The notes under the pieces were generated by a model. That model saw only the letters and a list, made by a program, of their open reading frames with translations, was not told the DNA's origin and made no database searches. From JARIHD01 sp963815935 (GTDB taxonomy: Bacteria > Patescibacteriota > Saccharimonadia > Saccharimonadales > UBA4665), in assembly GCA_963815935.1 (NCBI GenBank), contig CAWFIL010000002.1, positions 310,001 through 374,000 of the forward strand: 64,000 bases of DNA. The letters run 5' to 3'. Within the stretch, counting starts at the first letter, position 1. Every line of letters starts with the position of its first letter. Positions 32,475 through 41,128 of the stretch are shown piece by piece. Both the position numbers and the translations under genes were made by a program.

Positions 32475-33127
32475 AATGCTATGACCGCCTTATTCTGCGA
32501 GGCTCGCAAGCGGTATTGCTTGCCCTGGAAGAAGTCGTGGATAGCCCGCTCGACACCTGGGAGGGTTTCGCGCTGGTAGTCGTCGATGACGATTTTTCCG
32601 CCTGCACTCATCTTGGGGTATACCAAGCGTAGTGAGCTGATAATCGAATCATAGAAATCGCCGTCCAGGAACGCGAACGCGATGGGCTCGGGCACGTCTT
32701 GCGGGCTGAGCTCGTTGAACCAGCCTTTGTGGATGACAGGTGGGCGCAGATTGCCGCTGCGGAACTGTTGCAAAAACTCTTTGCGGGTGACAAATAACTT
32801 ACCCGCCTCAAAGTCGACGCCGGCAGCGTTGTGGTCTTGGTCGCTCTTTTCCGGCAAGCCCTCGAACGAATCGTATACATGGAACTCACGGCCATCCGAC
32901 TGGTGTAGCTCGTCGAGCACGCGGCGAATGTATACGCTGGTGGTGCCGACGTAGCAGCCAAACTCCACCACGGCGCCTTCGACGCCGGCTTGCAGGGTTT
33001 GCTCCAGGCTGGAAATAACTACCTCCAATCCTGCTTTGGTGATTTGGTCAGAGATAATCTGGTGGCCCCTAAACCAATTGCGGGGATTGTCTTTGGATAG
33101 TTGGTGCTCGCTATAGGTGTCTTTCAT
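32471..33127 (-). CDS. TylF/MycF-type SAM-dependent methyltransferase
   Basis: A 218-residue class I methyltransferase. The SAM loop is VVEFGCYVGTTSVYI; HVYDSFEGLPE, FAFLDGDFYDSIISSL and GGKIVIDDY are the marks of the TylF (macrocin O-methyltransferase) group, with the metal-binding Asp residues present. In natural-product makers these act on sugars; in a small genome the target may be an envelope glycan. TATAAT lies 8 bases before the ATG. It is cotranscribed with rlmH. Confidence 0.9.
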   Translation of the reverse strand: MKDTYSEHQLSKDNPRNWFRGHQIISDQITKAGLEVVISSLEQTLQAGVEGAVVEFGCYVGTTSVYIRRVLDELHQSDGREFHVYDSFEGLPEKSDQDHNAAGVDFEAGKLFVTRKEFLQQFRSGNLRPPVIHKGWFNELSPQDVPEPIAFAFLDGDFYDSIISSLRLVYPKMSAGGKIVIDDYQRETLPGVERAIHDFFQGKQYRLRASQNKAVIAL

Positions 33128-33135
33128 TACAGATG

Positions 33136-33141
33136 ATTATA
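33136..33141 (-). promoter_or_regulatory. -10 box TATAAT, leaderless methyltransferase start
   Basis: TATAAT on the - strand ends 8 bases before the ATG at 33127 and overlaps the end of umuC. Confidence 0.55.
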
Positions 33142-34423
33142 CGATATGTGCCTCTGGAAGTTCATGCCAGTTGCTGACGTAGCGTGGCGAACGGATTTGG
33201 TGTTTGGGCTGCCAGCTGCGGCTGAGGTCTTCGGCGGCGAAGCGGATTTTGCCTCTGCCCCACTTTTGATTAATGACGTCGACGGCCTGCATACGGGCAC
33301 TGGAGCGTTCGTGGCGGCTGGGGTCGACCATGCCTAGTAGATCGGTTTGCAGGGCGTCCTCGGGCACGAAATCGTACAGAAAGACACCTAGGCGGTGGCA
33401 TATTTGGCTGCCGGTAAAGCTGTTGCCAAGCTCGTTAACGAGCGAGCTGATGATCTTGCCTGAGTCATTGGTGGGCATGTCCATGCGTAGTTCGTGGACC
33501 CAGCGCCGGTAGCCCGGTTTGTGGCGGCTGGTGTTGGCAAAGAAACCGATGCGCCGTGCCAGTAGCCTCTCGCAGCGTAACTTGAAGGCAGCCTGGGCGC
33601 CGAGTGTGGCAATGGCGGCTTCGAGCACGTAGACCTGGGAAGTGTCTTCGCCAAACGTGCGGGAGCGCATGATGCTTTTGGCGGGGTCATGCTCGGGCGT
33701 CAAGCCTACACAGGCTACGCCATTGAGCTCGCTGACCATCTGACGGCCATGGACGCCCATGAGCTGCTTGGCGCGCTGCGGGCGCATGCCGGCCAGGCCC
33801 CAGGCGGTGCTAACGCCCTCAGCCCGCAAGCGCGGTGCCAGCCGCCAGCCAACACCCCAGATATCCTGGATGGGCATAGCCTTAAGGGCGGCTTCCCTGC
33901 GCGACGGCGCTAGGTTGATGAAACTAAATGCCCCGTGGTAGGCTTCGTATTTTTTGGGTATCTCGGCGGCCAGTTTGGCGAGGGTCTTGCTAGAGGCGAT
34001 GCCCACCGATACGGGAATGCCAACATGCCGCATAATGGCATTGCGCACGCCCCTGCCCCACGCCTCGTAGTCGGTGACGGGTAGTTCGGTAATATCCAGG
34101 AATGATTCGTCCACGGAGTAGACCTCGATCCGCGGCGTAATGGTAGTAAGCAGCGACGTGATGCGTTTGCTGATGTCGCCGTACAATTCGAAGTTAGCCG
34201 AAAAGCGTACGATGCCGTACTTGTCGAAGATCTCACGGTATTTAAAGGCCGGTGCGCCCATAGGGATGCCCAGGCGTTTGGTTTCGTTGCTGCGGGCTAC
34301 CACGCAGCCGTCATTACTGGACAGCACCGCCACAGGCTTGCCCTCCAGGTCGGGCCGGAAGACCCGCTCACAGCTTACAAAGAAGTTATTGCAGTCGATA
34401 AGGGCGTAGATGTGGTCGCTCAC
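33137..34423 (-). CDS. umuC: Y-family DNA polymerase, UmuC type
   Basis: A 428-residue translesion polymerase. It starts at GTG 34423 (VSDHIYALIDCNNFFVSCERVF), sharing GTGA with the umuD stop. Catalytic carboxylates are in ALIDCNNFF and YSVDESFLDI. IPVSVGIASSKTLAKLA and PIQDIWGVGWRLAPRL (HhH) follow, and the C-terminal little finger and UmuC-specific tail are present. An upstream reading to 34528 lies inside umuD and is rejected. It forms a two-gene operon with umuD. Whether polymerase activity depends on UmuD cleavage is in doubt (see umuD). Confidence 0.93.
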   Translation of the reverse strand: MSDHIYALIDCNNFFVSCERVFRPDLEGKPVAVLSSNDGCVVARSNETKRLGIPMGAPAFKYREIFDKYGIVRFSANFELYGDISKRITSLLTTITPRIEVYSVDESFLDITELPVTDYEAWGRGVRNAIMRHVGIPVSVGIASSKTLAKLAAEIPKKYEAYHGAFSFINLAPSRREAALKAMPIQDIWGVGWRLAPRLRAEGVSTAWGLAGMRPQRAKQLMGVHGRQMVSELNGVACVGLTPEHDPAKSIMRSRTFGEDTSQVYVLEAAIATLGAQAAFKLRCERLLARRIGFFANTSRHKPGYRRWVHELRMDMPTNDSGKIISSLVNELGNSFTGSQICHRLGVFLYDFVPEDALQTDLLGMVDPSRHERSSARMQAVDVINQKWGRGKIRFAAEDLSRSWQPKHQIRSPRYVSNWHELPEAHIV

Positions 34424-34797
34424 TGTTTGGCTCCTTCCAGGTTGACGGTACGGAATTGGTGGATACTGGAGGTGATTACGCCCCAAACGGTTGCGCCCTG
34501 CGGTGTCTTGCCGAGCGTGGATATACAAAATGCTTCGCTGGTGTCACTCCACCATAGCACCGTGTCGCTGCTGCTAGCGTCTAGAGCTCTGTCGATAATG
34601 GCGATATCGCCGTCAAACACGCCTGCGGGCTCCCACTCACTACCATGGACGCGGAAGAAGTACGTGCTGGCGGTGTGATTAATAAGCAGCTGGTTGAGGT
34701 CCAGGCTGCGCAGGCGGGTATCGGCGGCGGGGTTTGGAAACCCGGCGTGAACCGATACGCCTTCTGTTTCGTGAATAGAATCTTGTTCGTAGGTCAT
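34420..34797 (-). CDS. umuD: UmuD-like protein with degenerate catalytic site
   Basis: A 125-residue homologue of UmuD. The cleavage region AGFPNPAAD and the following LDLNQLLINHTASTYFF align well with Escherichia coli UmuD (CGFPSPAAD...IDLNQLLIQHPSATYFV). At the nucleophile, where UmuD has GDSM, this protein has GSEW, placing Glu at the Ser60 position. Where UmuD has FTVKKL with Lys97, this has FCISTL. Both catalytic residues appear lost, and about 20 C-terminal residues are missing. A ribosome binding site (AGGAGA) precedes the ATG. It overlaps umuC by 4 bases. No LexA-type box is evident upstream. Confidence 0.85.
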   Translation of the reverse strand: MTYEQDSIHETEGVSVHAGFPNPAADTRLRSLDLNQLLINHTASTYFFRVHGSEWEPAGVFDGDIAIIDRALDASSSDTVLWWSDTSEAFCISTLGKTPQGATVWGVITSSIHQFRTVNLEGAKQ

Positions 34798-35005
34798 CCC
34801 AACTAATCTCCTATGGCAAAGAAAAACTGCCGTTTATGCGGTTTGTTCTACGTGCTAGGTATGTACCGGCCGCTGCGCGCACGTTCGCATGGGTGACCGA
34901 TTGAAGCCATCCCTGGTGTGGGAAAGCAAAGTGATTAGTTAGGAAGCCTGCGCAGAGGAAGCCAAACTGGCAGCCTACGCATAGCTAGAGGTAGTATACA
35001 GCTAT

Positions 35006-35407
35006 TTATTTGATGGTGCTGAGGAATTCGACGAGTTCGCGCGGTGTGATCTCGGCCTTGACCAAGTAGCCGTCGGCTTGTTTCTCGATGTCGGCGCGAA
35101 CATCTTCGCGTTGCTCCAGATTGGTCGTGATGATTATCTTGGCGCGTAGCTGTGGTGTTTCACTGGCGTTGCGTAAGTGGCGCAGGACTTCGATACCGGT
35201 GATGGTCGGTACCATTAGGTCGAGCAATATGATGTCGAACTGATCGGACTGGGCTAGCTTGAGGCCCTCCTGCCCGTCGACTTCGACGGTGACTTCGTAG
35301 CCGGCTTTGGTTAGGGCGCGGACGTATAGTTCGCTAATGAAGTGTTCGTCTTCGACGCAAAGAACCTTTTTGCCGATAGGGTTTGGTGATGTGTAGACTT
35401 GTGCCAT
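35006..35407 (-). CDS. Single-domain response regulator
   Basis: A 133-residue receiver domain only: VLCVEDEHFISELYVRAL with the acidic pair, phospho-acceptor Asp in IILLDLMVPTITG, Thr pair in IIITTNL and Lys in GYLVKAEI. There is no output domain, so it signals by protein contact or relays phosphate. It follows the kinase gene by 6 bases and is the third gene of the DUF3048-kinase-regulator operon. Confidence 0.93.
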   Translation of the reverse strand: MAQVYTSPNPIGKKVLCVEDEHFISELYVRALTKAGYEVTVEVDGQEGLKLAQSDQFDIILLDLMVPTITGIEVLRHLRNASETPQLRAKIIITTNLEQREDVRADIEKQADGYLVKAEITPRELVEFLSTIK

Positions 35408-35413
35408 AAATGA

Positions 35414-36979
35414 TTACCTTCGATATAGTGAGTGGTTTTTAATCCAGCCGTGCGCTGTGCGCGTAATGTCTGCATTATCGCCTTTTTTCTGTTCGTCGGC
35501 AAGCTTGCTATAAGGGACGAGGGTAAAACCGAACGTAGTGCCCTGCCCTTGCCCTTCGCGGGAACGGACCCAAATGTTGCCGCCATGGGCATCGACGATG
35601 GCTTTGCTTAGGAAAAGTCCCATGCCGGTGCCGCCGACATGCTCACGGTTGTGGTAGTCACGATAGAACTTGGTGAACAGGTTGCCAATGGCGGTTTCGG
35701 GGATACCGGGGCCGAAGTCTTGGACGGTAGTTTCGACGAGTCCATCGTTGGTGGCGTAGGTATGAACGATAACTTCTTTTTGGTCGCCGGTGCTGTACTT
35801 GATGGCGTTGTCGAGCAGATTGTTAACAACTTCGCTAATGCTGACGGCATCGGCCCCCACGGCCGGTAGGTTCTTTTCGACGTTGAGGGTTAACTTGACG
35901 CCGTGTACCTTGGCTCGTAGCGCCATGTTGTTGATAGCCATATCCAAGATAGGCTCAATTTTTTCTTCGTGCAACTTAAGTACGAGCGCATCGTTTTCAA
36001 AACGAGCTACGTTGAGCACATTAGAGGTAAAGGCGGCCAACTGCTGAGCGGCGGCTTTCATCTTGCGCATAAAGTCGGCTAGTTCTCCGTCGAGCTTGCC
36101 GCCAAGCTCTTCTTCGAAGACGTCGATGTAGCCGCGTAGCAAGGTGAGCGGCGTACGTAGTTCGTGTACAGCGAGCGCCACGAAGCTGAGGGCTTGGTCG
36201 TCTTGCGAATATTGGCGAGTGCGGTCGAAGAGCGTTAGCATAATCTCGAAGCCCTCAGGGTTGTTCTTGTTGTAGTAGGCTACAAGGTCAAAGTAGCGGG
36301 TTTCTTTATCGTCCGGCAGGTTTAGGCGAACACGTTCCCATATGCGAGTGGAGGTAACTTTGTCCGCCCTGGCCTTTTCGAGCCAGGTATCAAAGGTATC
36401 TTGGCTGCTAAAGAGCAAATCCAAGACCATGTAGACGTTTTGGCCGATGGTGTCGGCTTCCTCGCGGTTTACGGTTTTGAATAATGCCTCATTGGCGAAT
36501 ACGATGTTGGCGTCTTTATCGAGTACGACAAGTGGCAGCGGCAGGCTGTTGGCTACGAAGTCGGTCTTGAGATCGTGTTTGGCGTTTTTGGCTAGCTTCT
36601 CGACGGTGTCGGCAACACTGGCTAACTGGTAGACGTGGCCAATCAGTGCAGTCACGAGTTCTTGGCCGTAACCGAGGTGCTTGGTGTCTGGGGCTGGAAA
36701 ATTAGCCGTCTCGGGTGAAATATGTAGTACTGCCTGCCAAATTACTTTGACCGGCTTGGTCAGATATTTGGAGGCGACCCAGGCCAGAATGATGATCGAC
36801 AAGAATGCGATAAAGACCAAGATGATGGCGGTGGAGATCTGCTGATTTTTGAAGTATAGGTTTGGCCCGACGTAGTGCGCCACCATCCAGTATCCGCCAA
36901 TGATGGTCACACTGTTGAGCATGAGCAATATTGCTACGCGGTTTTGAAGTTGAGCAACGAACTTTTGTAGATGGTCCAT
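35414..36979 (-). CDS. Membrane sensor histidine kinase
   Basis: A 521-residue kinase with two N-terminal helices (VAILLMLNSVTIIGGYWMV and STAIILVFIAFLSIIILAWV), an HAMP-like linker, a PAS domain (PLPLVVLDKDANIVFANEALF), HisKA with the His in VHELRTPLTLLRGYI, and an ATPase domain (NNLLDNAIKYS; DFGPGIPE; GTGMGLFLSKAIV). All boxes are intact. It lies 3 bases after the DUF3048 gene and 6 before its receiver partner, so the three are one transcript. Confidence 0.94.
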   Translation of the reverse strand: MDHLQKFVAQLQNRVAILLMLNSVTIIGGYWMVAHYVGPNLYFKNQQISTAIILVFIAFLSIIILAWVASKYLTKPVKVIWQAVLHISPETANFPAPDTKHLGYGQELVTALIGHVYQLASVADTVEKLAKNAKHDLKTDFVANSLPLPLVVLDKDANIVFANEALFKTVNREEADTIGQNVYMVLDLLFSSQDTFDTWLEKARADKVTSTRIWERVRLNLPDDKETRYFDLVAYYNKNNPEGFEIMLTLFDRTRQYSQDDQALSFVALAVHELRTPLTLLRGYIDVFEEELGGKLDGELADFMRKMKAAAQQLAAFTSNVLNVARFENDALVLKLHEEKIEPILDMAINNMALRAKVHGVKLTLNVEKNLPAVGADAVSISEVVNNLLDNAIKYSTGDQKEVIVHTYATNDGLVETTVQDFGPGIPETAIGNLFTKFYRDYHNREHVGGTGMGLFLSKAIVDAHGGNIWVRSREGQGQGTTFGFTLVPYSKLADEQKKGDNADITRTAHGWIKNHSLYRR

Positions 36980-36982
36980 GGA

Positions 36983-38254
36983 TTATGGCTTGTAGCTGAC
37001 ACGGCTGGTGCTGCCAACGACGGTCAGCCATGTCCTGCCAGGATTTAGTTTAAGCTCTGCGCCGCTGTCGTCAGTAAAGGTGAACTGGCTGCTGTTGCTT
37101 GTCTTGTGCCAATTGCCGATTGTAACGACGCCATCCTGGAAAATGTAAGCTCGTCCGCTGCCGATAGTGCTATAGGTGGTGTAGATGTCGCTCTTCCCTT
37201 GGTCCATGACCAGGCCGACCACTGCTTTGGCGGAAATCTGCTGCCCGCTCTTTTCGTCTTTGTGTGGCACGCCGCCCTCTGAGCGAAGGTAGCTATTGCT
37301 GGCTGTGTCGTAGTCGTAGTGGGAGTTGTACGGTGCCGAGGAGATGTTGAAGTCGATGGTTCGCGCAGTGGGTGTGGCGCTTGGGGCTTCTGCTTTGCGG
37401 GCAAAGCCAGTGTAGTTGGACTTGCCGAACCCCTTGCTGGCTTCGAGCTGGTGCAGCTTGGTGGTGCTGGTGTATAGGTTGTGCGGCGCGTAGCGTGAAC
37501 TTATGCGCCAATACCCTGAGGAGTTATGGAACTGGTCAAGGTCCTTGATGCCCCAGTCTTTAATAAGACGCAAGGCGTCGCCGCTGCCGCCGGCGTGAGC
37601 TACCGAAGCATCAAAGCCCTGTAACCACTGCAGGTAGTATGGGCGTACGCTGCGTACTGGGCCTATATACTCGGAGTCGGTATCTTGCCAAAGCGTAAGG
37701 AACCGCGTGATGCCACCTTCGGCGACAGCCTCAAAGACCACGCCGGCATCGTTCAGGCCGGATTGTGGCCGGGCATATACGCTATTCTCGATCATGATGG
37801 CGGTGACGGGCCGGTCGTTGATGCTAGCGTCGGCGATCGGCAGCCCCGTAAGCGTAGATACCAGCGGTGGGGGTGTTGGCGCGGGTGTCGTACTCTTGGC
37901 GATAGTCTTCTTTTTGACTACTACTGGCTTGGCAGTGTCATGGAACCACAGAAAGTACGAGCCTGTCCCTAACCCGCCCAGTAAGAATACGGCGGCAACG
38001 GCTATGATTGCCCATTGCTTTTTGCTGAGGCTCTTGAGACGCTCCTTGAAGGATTTTTTGACTGGCCCATGATGGCTCGAAAAACCACCGTTGGCATGCA
38101 TCTCTGGCTGCCGGACGTCGGGCTTGTCATCTGCGGCAGCAACCTGGTCTGGCGTACGGAATTGTACCGGTCGCTCCCAGTCTGTTTTGTTGTGCGGTTG
38201 GTGTGTTTGTGTGTTGTGCCTTTTGCCGGGACGCGGCAAGAAGTCGTTATTCAT
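36983..38254 (-). CDS. DUF3048 (YerB-like) membrane-anchored protein
   Basis: A 423-residue protein. A basic cytoplasmic start of about 85 residues precedes one helix (WAIIAVAAVFLLGGLGTGSYF) and a Thr/Pro linker. The outer part begins STLTGLPIADASINDRPVTAIMIEN and continues with RPQSGLNDAGVVFE, EGGITRFLTLWQ, IGPVRSVRPYYL and AGGSGDAL, the hallmark of the N-terminal DUF3048 domain; KAVVGLVMDQGKSDI to the end matches its C-terminal partner. The function of the family is unknown; it is extracytoplasmic. First gene of the kinase operon, so it may be the sensed or sensing component. Confidence 0.9.
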   Translation of the reverse strand: MNNDFLPRPGKRHNTQTHQPHNKTDWERPVQFRTPDQVAAADDKPDVRQPEMHANGGFSSHHGPVKKSFKERLKSLSKKQWAIIAVAAVFLLGGLGTGSYFLWFHDTAKPVVVKKKTIAKSTTPAPTPPPLVSTLTGLPIADASINDRPVTAIMIENSVYARPQSGLNDAGVVFEAVAEGGITRFLTLWQDTDSEYIGPVRSVRPYYLQWLQGFDASVAHAGGSGDALRLIKDWGIKDLDQFHNSSGYWRISSRYAPHNLYTSTTKLHQLEASKGFGKSNYTGFARKAEAPSATPTARTIDFNISSAPYNSHYDYDTASNSYLRSEGGVPHKDEKSGQQISAKAVVGLVMDQGKSDIYTTYSTIGSGRAYIFQDGVVTIGNWHKTSNSSQFTFTDDSGAELKLNPGRTWLTVVGSTSRVSYKP

Positions 38255-38288
38255 ACGCTGTATTGTACCAGCGCTTATGGTTATTTAT

Positions 38289-39716
38289 CTAGAGGCTTTG
38301 CAGCATTGCCTGCATTCGGCGCAGTGATACCTCTTTACCGAGGACGGCGAGTGTATCTGCTAAGCCGGGGCTGGCTGGGGCTTGTGTGGTGGCGATTCGG
38401 ATTAGGCTAAACAGAATTGCTGGCTTTTGACTGGTGGCTTCGAGGAGTTGGTTGAGCCGGTCGGTAAGGTCCTGGAGCGTGAAATCGCTTGCCTCTAGGC
38501 TGGCCTGTGCTTGCTCTAGGAGCTGTTTAACCTCGGCGGCGTCTAGCTTTTTGAGTTGCTTGTGGCCGCTGACGAGCTCGGAGCTAATTGGCAGATCGGT
38601 AAAGAAGAAGCTGGTTAGTTGGGGCAGCTCTAAAAAGAACTTCAGACGTTCCTGCACCAAGCCAAGTACGGCTTTTTTGTAGGTGTCGTCATAGGCGGTG
38701 GCTTCTGGCGGCCAGAAATCCTTGACGCGTTCGTATAGGTTGTCGAGGCCGATATTGCGGATGTAATAGCCATTCATCCATAGCAGACGCTGCTCATCAA
38801 AACGGGCACCACTGCGCTGTACTTTGCTGAGGCTGAACTTTTTGACCAGCTCGTCCTGGGTAAAGACTTCTTGCTCGGTGCCATCGTTCCAACCCATGGT
38901 GGCAATGAAGCTAACCAGAGCTTCGGGCAAAAATCCGTCCCGGATATAGTCGAGCACATCTTTGGCGCCGTCGCGCTTGGATAGTTTTTTCTTACCGTCT
39001 GGGCCCAAGATGTGCGGCACGGTGGCAATGGCCGGTCGCTCTACGCCAAGCGCCTCGTATAGGTTGAGGTAGTTCGGCACGCTGGCGATAAACTCCTGTC
39101 CACGGATAATGCAGGTAATCTCCATTTCGGCATCGTCCACGATGTGCGCAAAGTTGTATGTCGGATATCCGTCGGACTTGATTAGGATAAAGTCATCGAT
39201 GACTTCTGGCCCGGTGCTGAGGTCGCCCATGACTTCGTCGTGCCATTGGTAGGCTTTGGGTTCGGACTTAAAGCGCAGTGGTTGTGTGCCGTCCCAGGCT
39301 GGCGGGTTCTCTGGTCGGTGGTTGCGATACAGAAAGGGCTTTTTAGCTTTTTGGGCCTGCTCGCGGAAGGACTGGACTTCCTCTTGAGTATAGGGGTCGG
39401 CATAGGCTCGGCCTTCGTCGATCAAGCGCTGGGCCCACTGTTTGTAGCTGTCTAGGCGTTCACTTTGAACATACGGCGCGAATGGGCCACCGATGTCGGG
39501 GCCTTCGTCGTATAACAGGTTGAGAGCGCGCAGGCTCTTGATGAGGTGTCCGCGAGCGCCTTCTACCTCGCGTTTTTTGTCGGTATCTTCAAAGCGCAAT
39601 ACAAACTGGCCGCCGGTCTGACGAGCGACAAGCCATGCGAATAGTGCGGTACGGATACCGCCAACGTGTAAATAGCCGGTGGGGCTAGGAGCAAAACGAG
39701 TGCGTGCTGGTTTCAT
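38289..39716 (-). CDS. gltX: Glutamyl-tRNA synthetase
   Basis: A 475-residue class I synthetase. The HIGH-like motif lies in RFAPSPTGYLHVGGIRTALF (HVGG) and the KMSKS-like motif in GKKKLSKRDGAKD. RFEDTDKKRE and the helical anticodon-binding C-terminal part (LLEQAQASLEASDFTLQDL) are typical. No zinc-binding SWIM is seen. TATAAT ends 9 bases before the ATG. In genomes without GlnRS this enzyme also charges tRNA-Gln; that cannot be settled from the window. Confidence 0.97.
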   Translation of the reverse strand: MKPARTRFAPSPTGYLHVGGIRTALFAWLVARQTGGQFVLRFEDTDKKREVEGARGHLIKSLRALNLLYDEGPDIGGPFAPYVQSERLDSYKQWAQRLIDEGRAYADPYTQEEVQSFREQAQKAKKPFLYRNHRPENPPAWDGTQPLRFKSEPKAYQWHDEVMGDLSTGPEVIDDFILIKSDGYPTYNFAHIVDDAEMEITCIIRGQEFIASVPNYLNLYEALGVERPAIATVPHILGPDGKKKLSKRDGAKDVLDYIRDGFLPEALVSFIATMGWNDGTEQEVFTQDELVKKFSLSKVQRSGARFDEQRLLWMNGYYIRNIGLDNLYERVKDFWPPEATAYDDTYKKAVLGLVQERLKFFLELPQLTSFFFTDLPISSELVSGHKQLKKLDAAEVKQLLEQAQASLEASDFTLQDLTDRLNQLLEATSQKPAILFSLIRIATTQAPASPGLADTLAVLGKEVSLRRMQAMLQSL

Positions 39717-39725
39717 ATGCGCCCT

Positions 39726-39731
39726 ATTATA
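39726..39731 (-). promoter_or_regulatory. -10 box TATAAT of gltX, near-leaderless
   Basis: TATAAT on the - strand ends 9 bases before the ATG at 39716. Confidence 0.5.
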
Positions 39732-39781
39732 AGAGAAAACCCCTTAAAAAGTAAGAGGTCGTCTGGGGGTTACAATGTTGG

Positions 39782-40993
39782 CTACATGCTTGTGGCAAGT
39801 GAAATGAGGTCGTCGGCGTTGAGGTTGGCGTTGCCGCTGATGTCGTAGCGGACACCACCATTCACCCAAGTTGCATTATTCTTGTAGATGTAGATGATGC
39901 GGCCTTCGCTTTGGATTGTCTGGCTTGGGGCGCCACGCTGTTCGGTGTTCTGGTCGAGTAGGGTCTCGCTGTTCCAATTGGAGGCGACCTGTGTGACTTT
40001 GTATGAACTATCACCCGAACGGTAGGTCATCTCTACCCTACCACTACTTGCCTTGACGCCTCCGGTCAAGGCGTACCCTGTTGGTCGGTAGGCAGGCATT
40101 TCGGCGTGAAAGCCAGCGTGTACTGAGGCAACGCGCAGTTCAATACCAGGCATGTTGATGTACGTAATAAAACCGCCAATTACCAAAAAGGCAGCGATGC
40201 CCGCAACAGCGTTCACCATTCGGTGGCGACGTATGGCACGGCGTCCACCGGCTTTGTGATGTGGCTCTTCGTGGCTGGTGGCATGGATTAATGCGGCTTC
40301 AAACATATCCGTGGAGTTTTGCCTGCTTTTTAGCCGCTGGGCGGCCTGTTCAAGCGCCACACTACGTGAGGCGATTGGCTGCGGTTTGGCGCCACGGTGA
40401 AATTCTTGGTGCATTGGCCGATTTGTGCTGTTGGCATACTGACGCGGACGGTCGGCTACAGCATGCTCGACACGCGGTTTGTCGAACTTGCGAATGTGTG
40501 GGCTTTTGGCGATGTGATTGGCATGCGCTAAGCGGATTGGATCGATTTGTGTGACGGAAAGCTTCTTCTCGAGCTGGGTAGCTAATTCTGAGGCGGGTTT
40601 GGCCATCATTTCAGCTGGGCCAGTAGTCTTGATGGCTGGCTTCATATCGATCTTTGGCTTACGTACCACGTGCCTCATAAGTGTTTGGGCGCGTTCTGGT
40701 TTGTGGGCCTGGGCTGGCTTGGCGTTGACCCGTTGGATGTCCATCTTCTTGCCGGTGGCATTGCGGACCTGGCCCGCCGGGATTGCCTTTGCTGGTGATA
40801 GCTTTGTTGCCTGGGGTGCCAGGTTGATATGGGTTTGGCTCTGGCGGACAAAGCCATCGATCACCCTGCCCTGGTGGCGAGGCGCTTCGGTACGAGAAAC
40901 AGAGGTGGCCTTAACACGGCTCTCGCCAAGCAGCGCGCCTGTAACGGCATCATATTGTTTGCCATTCAGTTCGATGATGTTATTCTGACCCAC
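39782..40993 (-). CDS. Single-span membrane protein with DUF4367-like outer domain
   Basis: A 403-residue protein. The first 260 residues are basic and probably disordered (many Lys, Arg, Gln, Pro). A helix (VNAVAGIAAFLVIGGFITYI) leads to an outer domain: FHAEMPAYRPTGYALTGGV, then TWVNGGVRYDISGNANLNADDLISLATSM. The last part matches the DUF4367 pattern, often found on the outer side of anti-sigma-like proteins. The GTG at 40993 is the only upstream start. Function is not known. It is divergent from the PEGA gene. Confidence 0.7.
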   Translation of the reverse strand: MGQNNIIELNGKQYDAVTGALLGESRVKATSVSRTEAPRHQGRVIDGFVRQSQTHINLAPQATKLSPAKAIPAGQVRNATGKKMDIQRVNAKPAQAHKPERAQTLMRHVVRKPKIDMKPAIKTTGPAEMMAKPASELATQLEKKLSVTQIDPIRLAHANHIAKSPHIRKFDKPRVEHAVADRPRQYANSTNRPMHQEFHRGAKPQPIASRSVALEQAAQRLKSRQNSTDMFEAALIHATSHEEPHHKAGGRRAIRRHRMVNAVAGIAAFLVIGGFITYINMPGIELRVASVHAGFHAEMPAYRPTGYALTGGVKASSGRVEMTYRSGDSSYKVTQVASNWNSETLLDQNTEQRGAPSQTIQSEGRIIYIYKNNATWVNGGVRYDISGNANLNADDLISLATSM

Positions 40994-41128
40994 GTTTCGC
41001 TGTTACCCTCTATGTGTTTCTTGGCCTTCATTTAAAAGCGTAAGTTATATGTATCTTAACGCGCAACCCTATGCTTGCGCAAGACGTGTTTGTCTACCAG
41101 TGAACTAGTTATATAATAAAGACTGCGA

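Noticed and set aside
34798..35005. SOS/LexA box ahead of umuD
   Set aside because: I looked for GAAC-N4-GTTC and CTGT-N8-ACAG type sites on both strands and saw no convincing match.
39738..39771. AACCCC/GGGGTT inverted repeat near gltX as a terminator
   Set aside because: The loop is over 20 bases and no T-run follows on the needed side.
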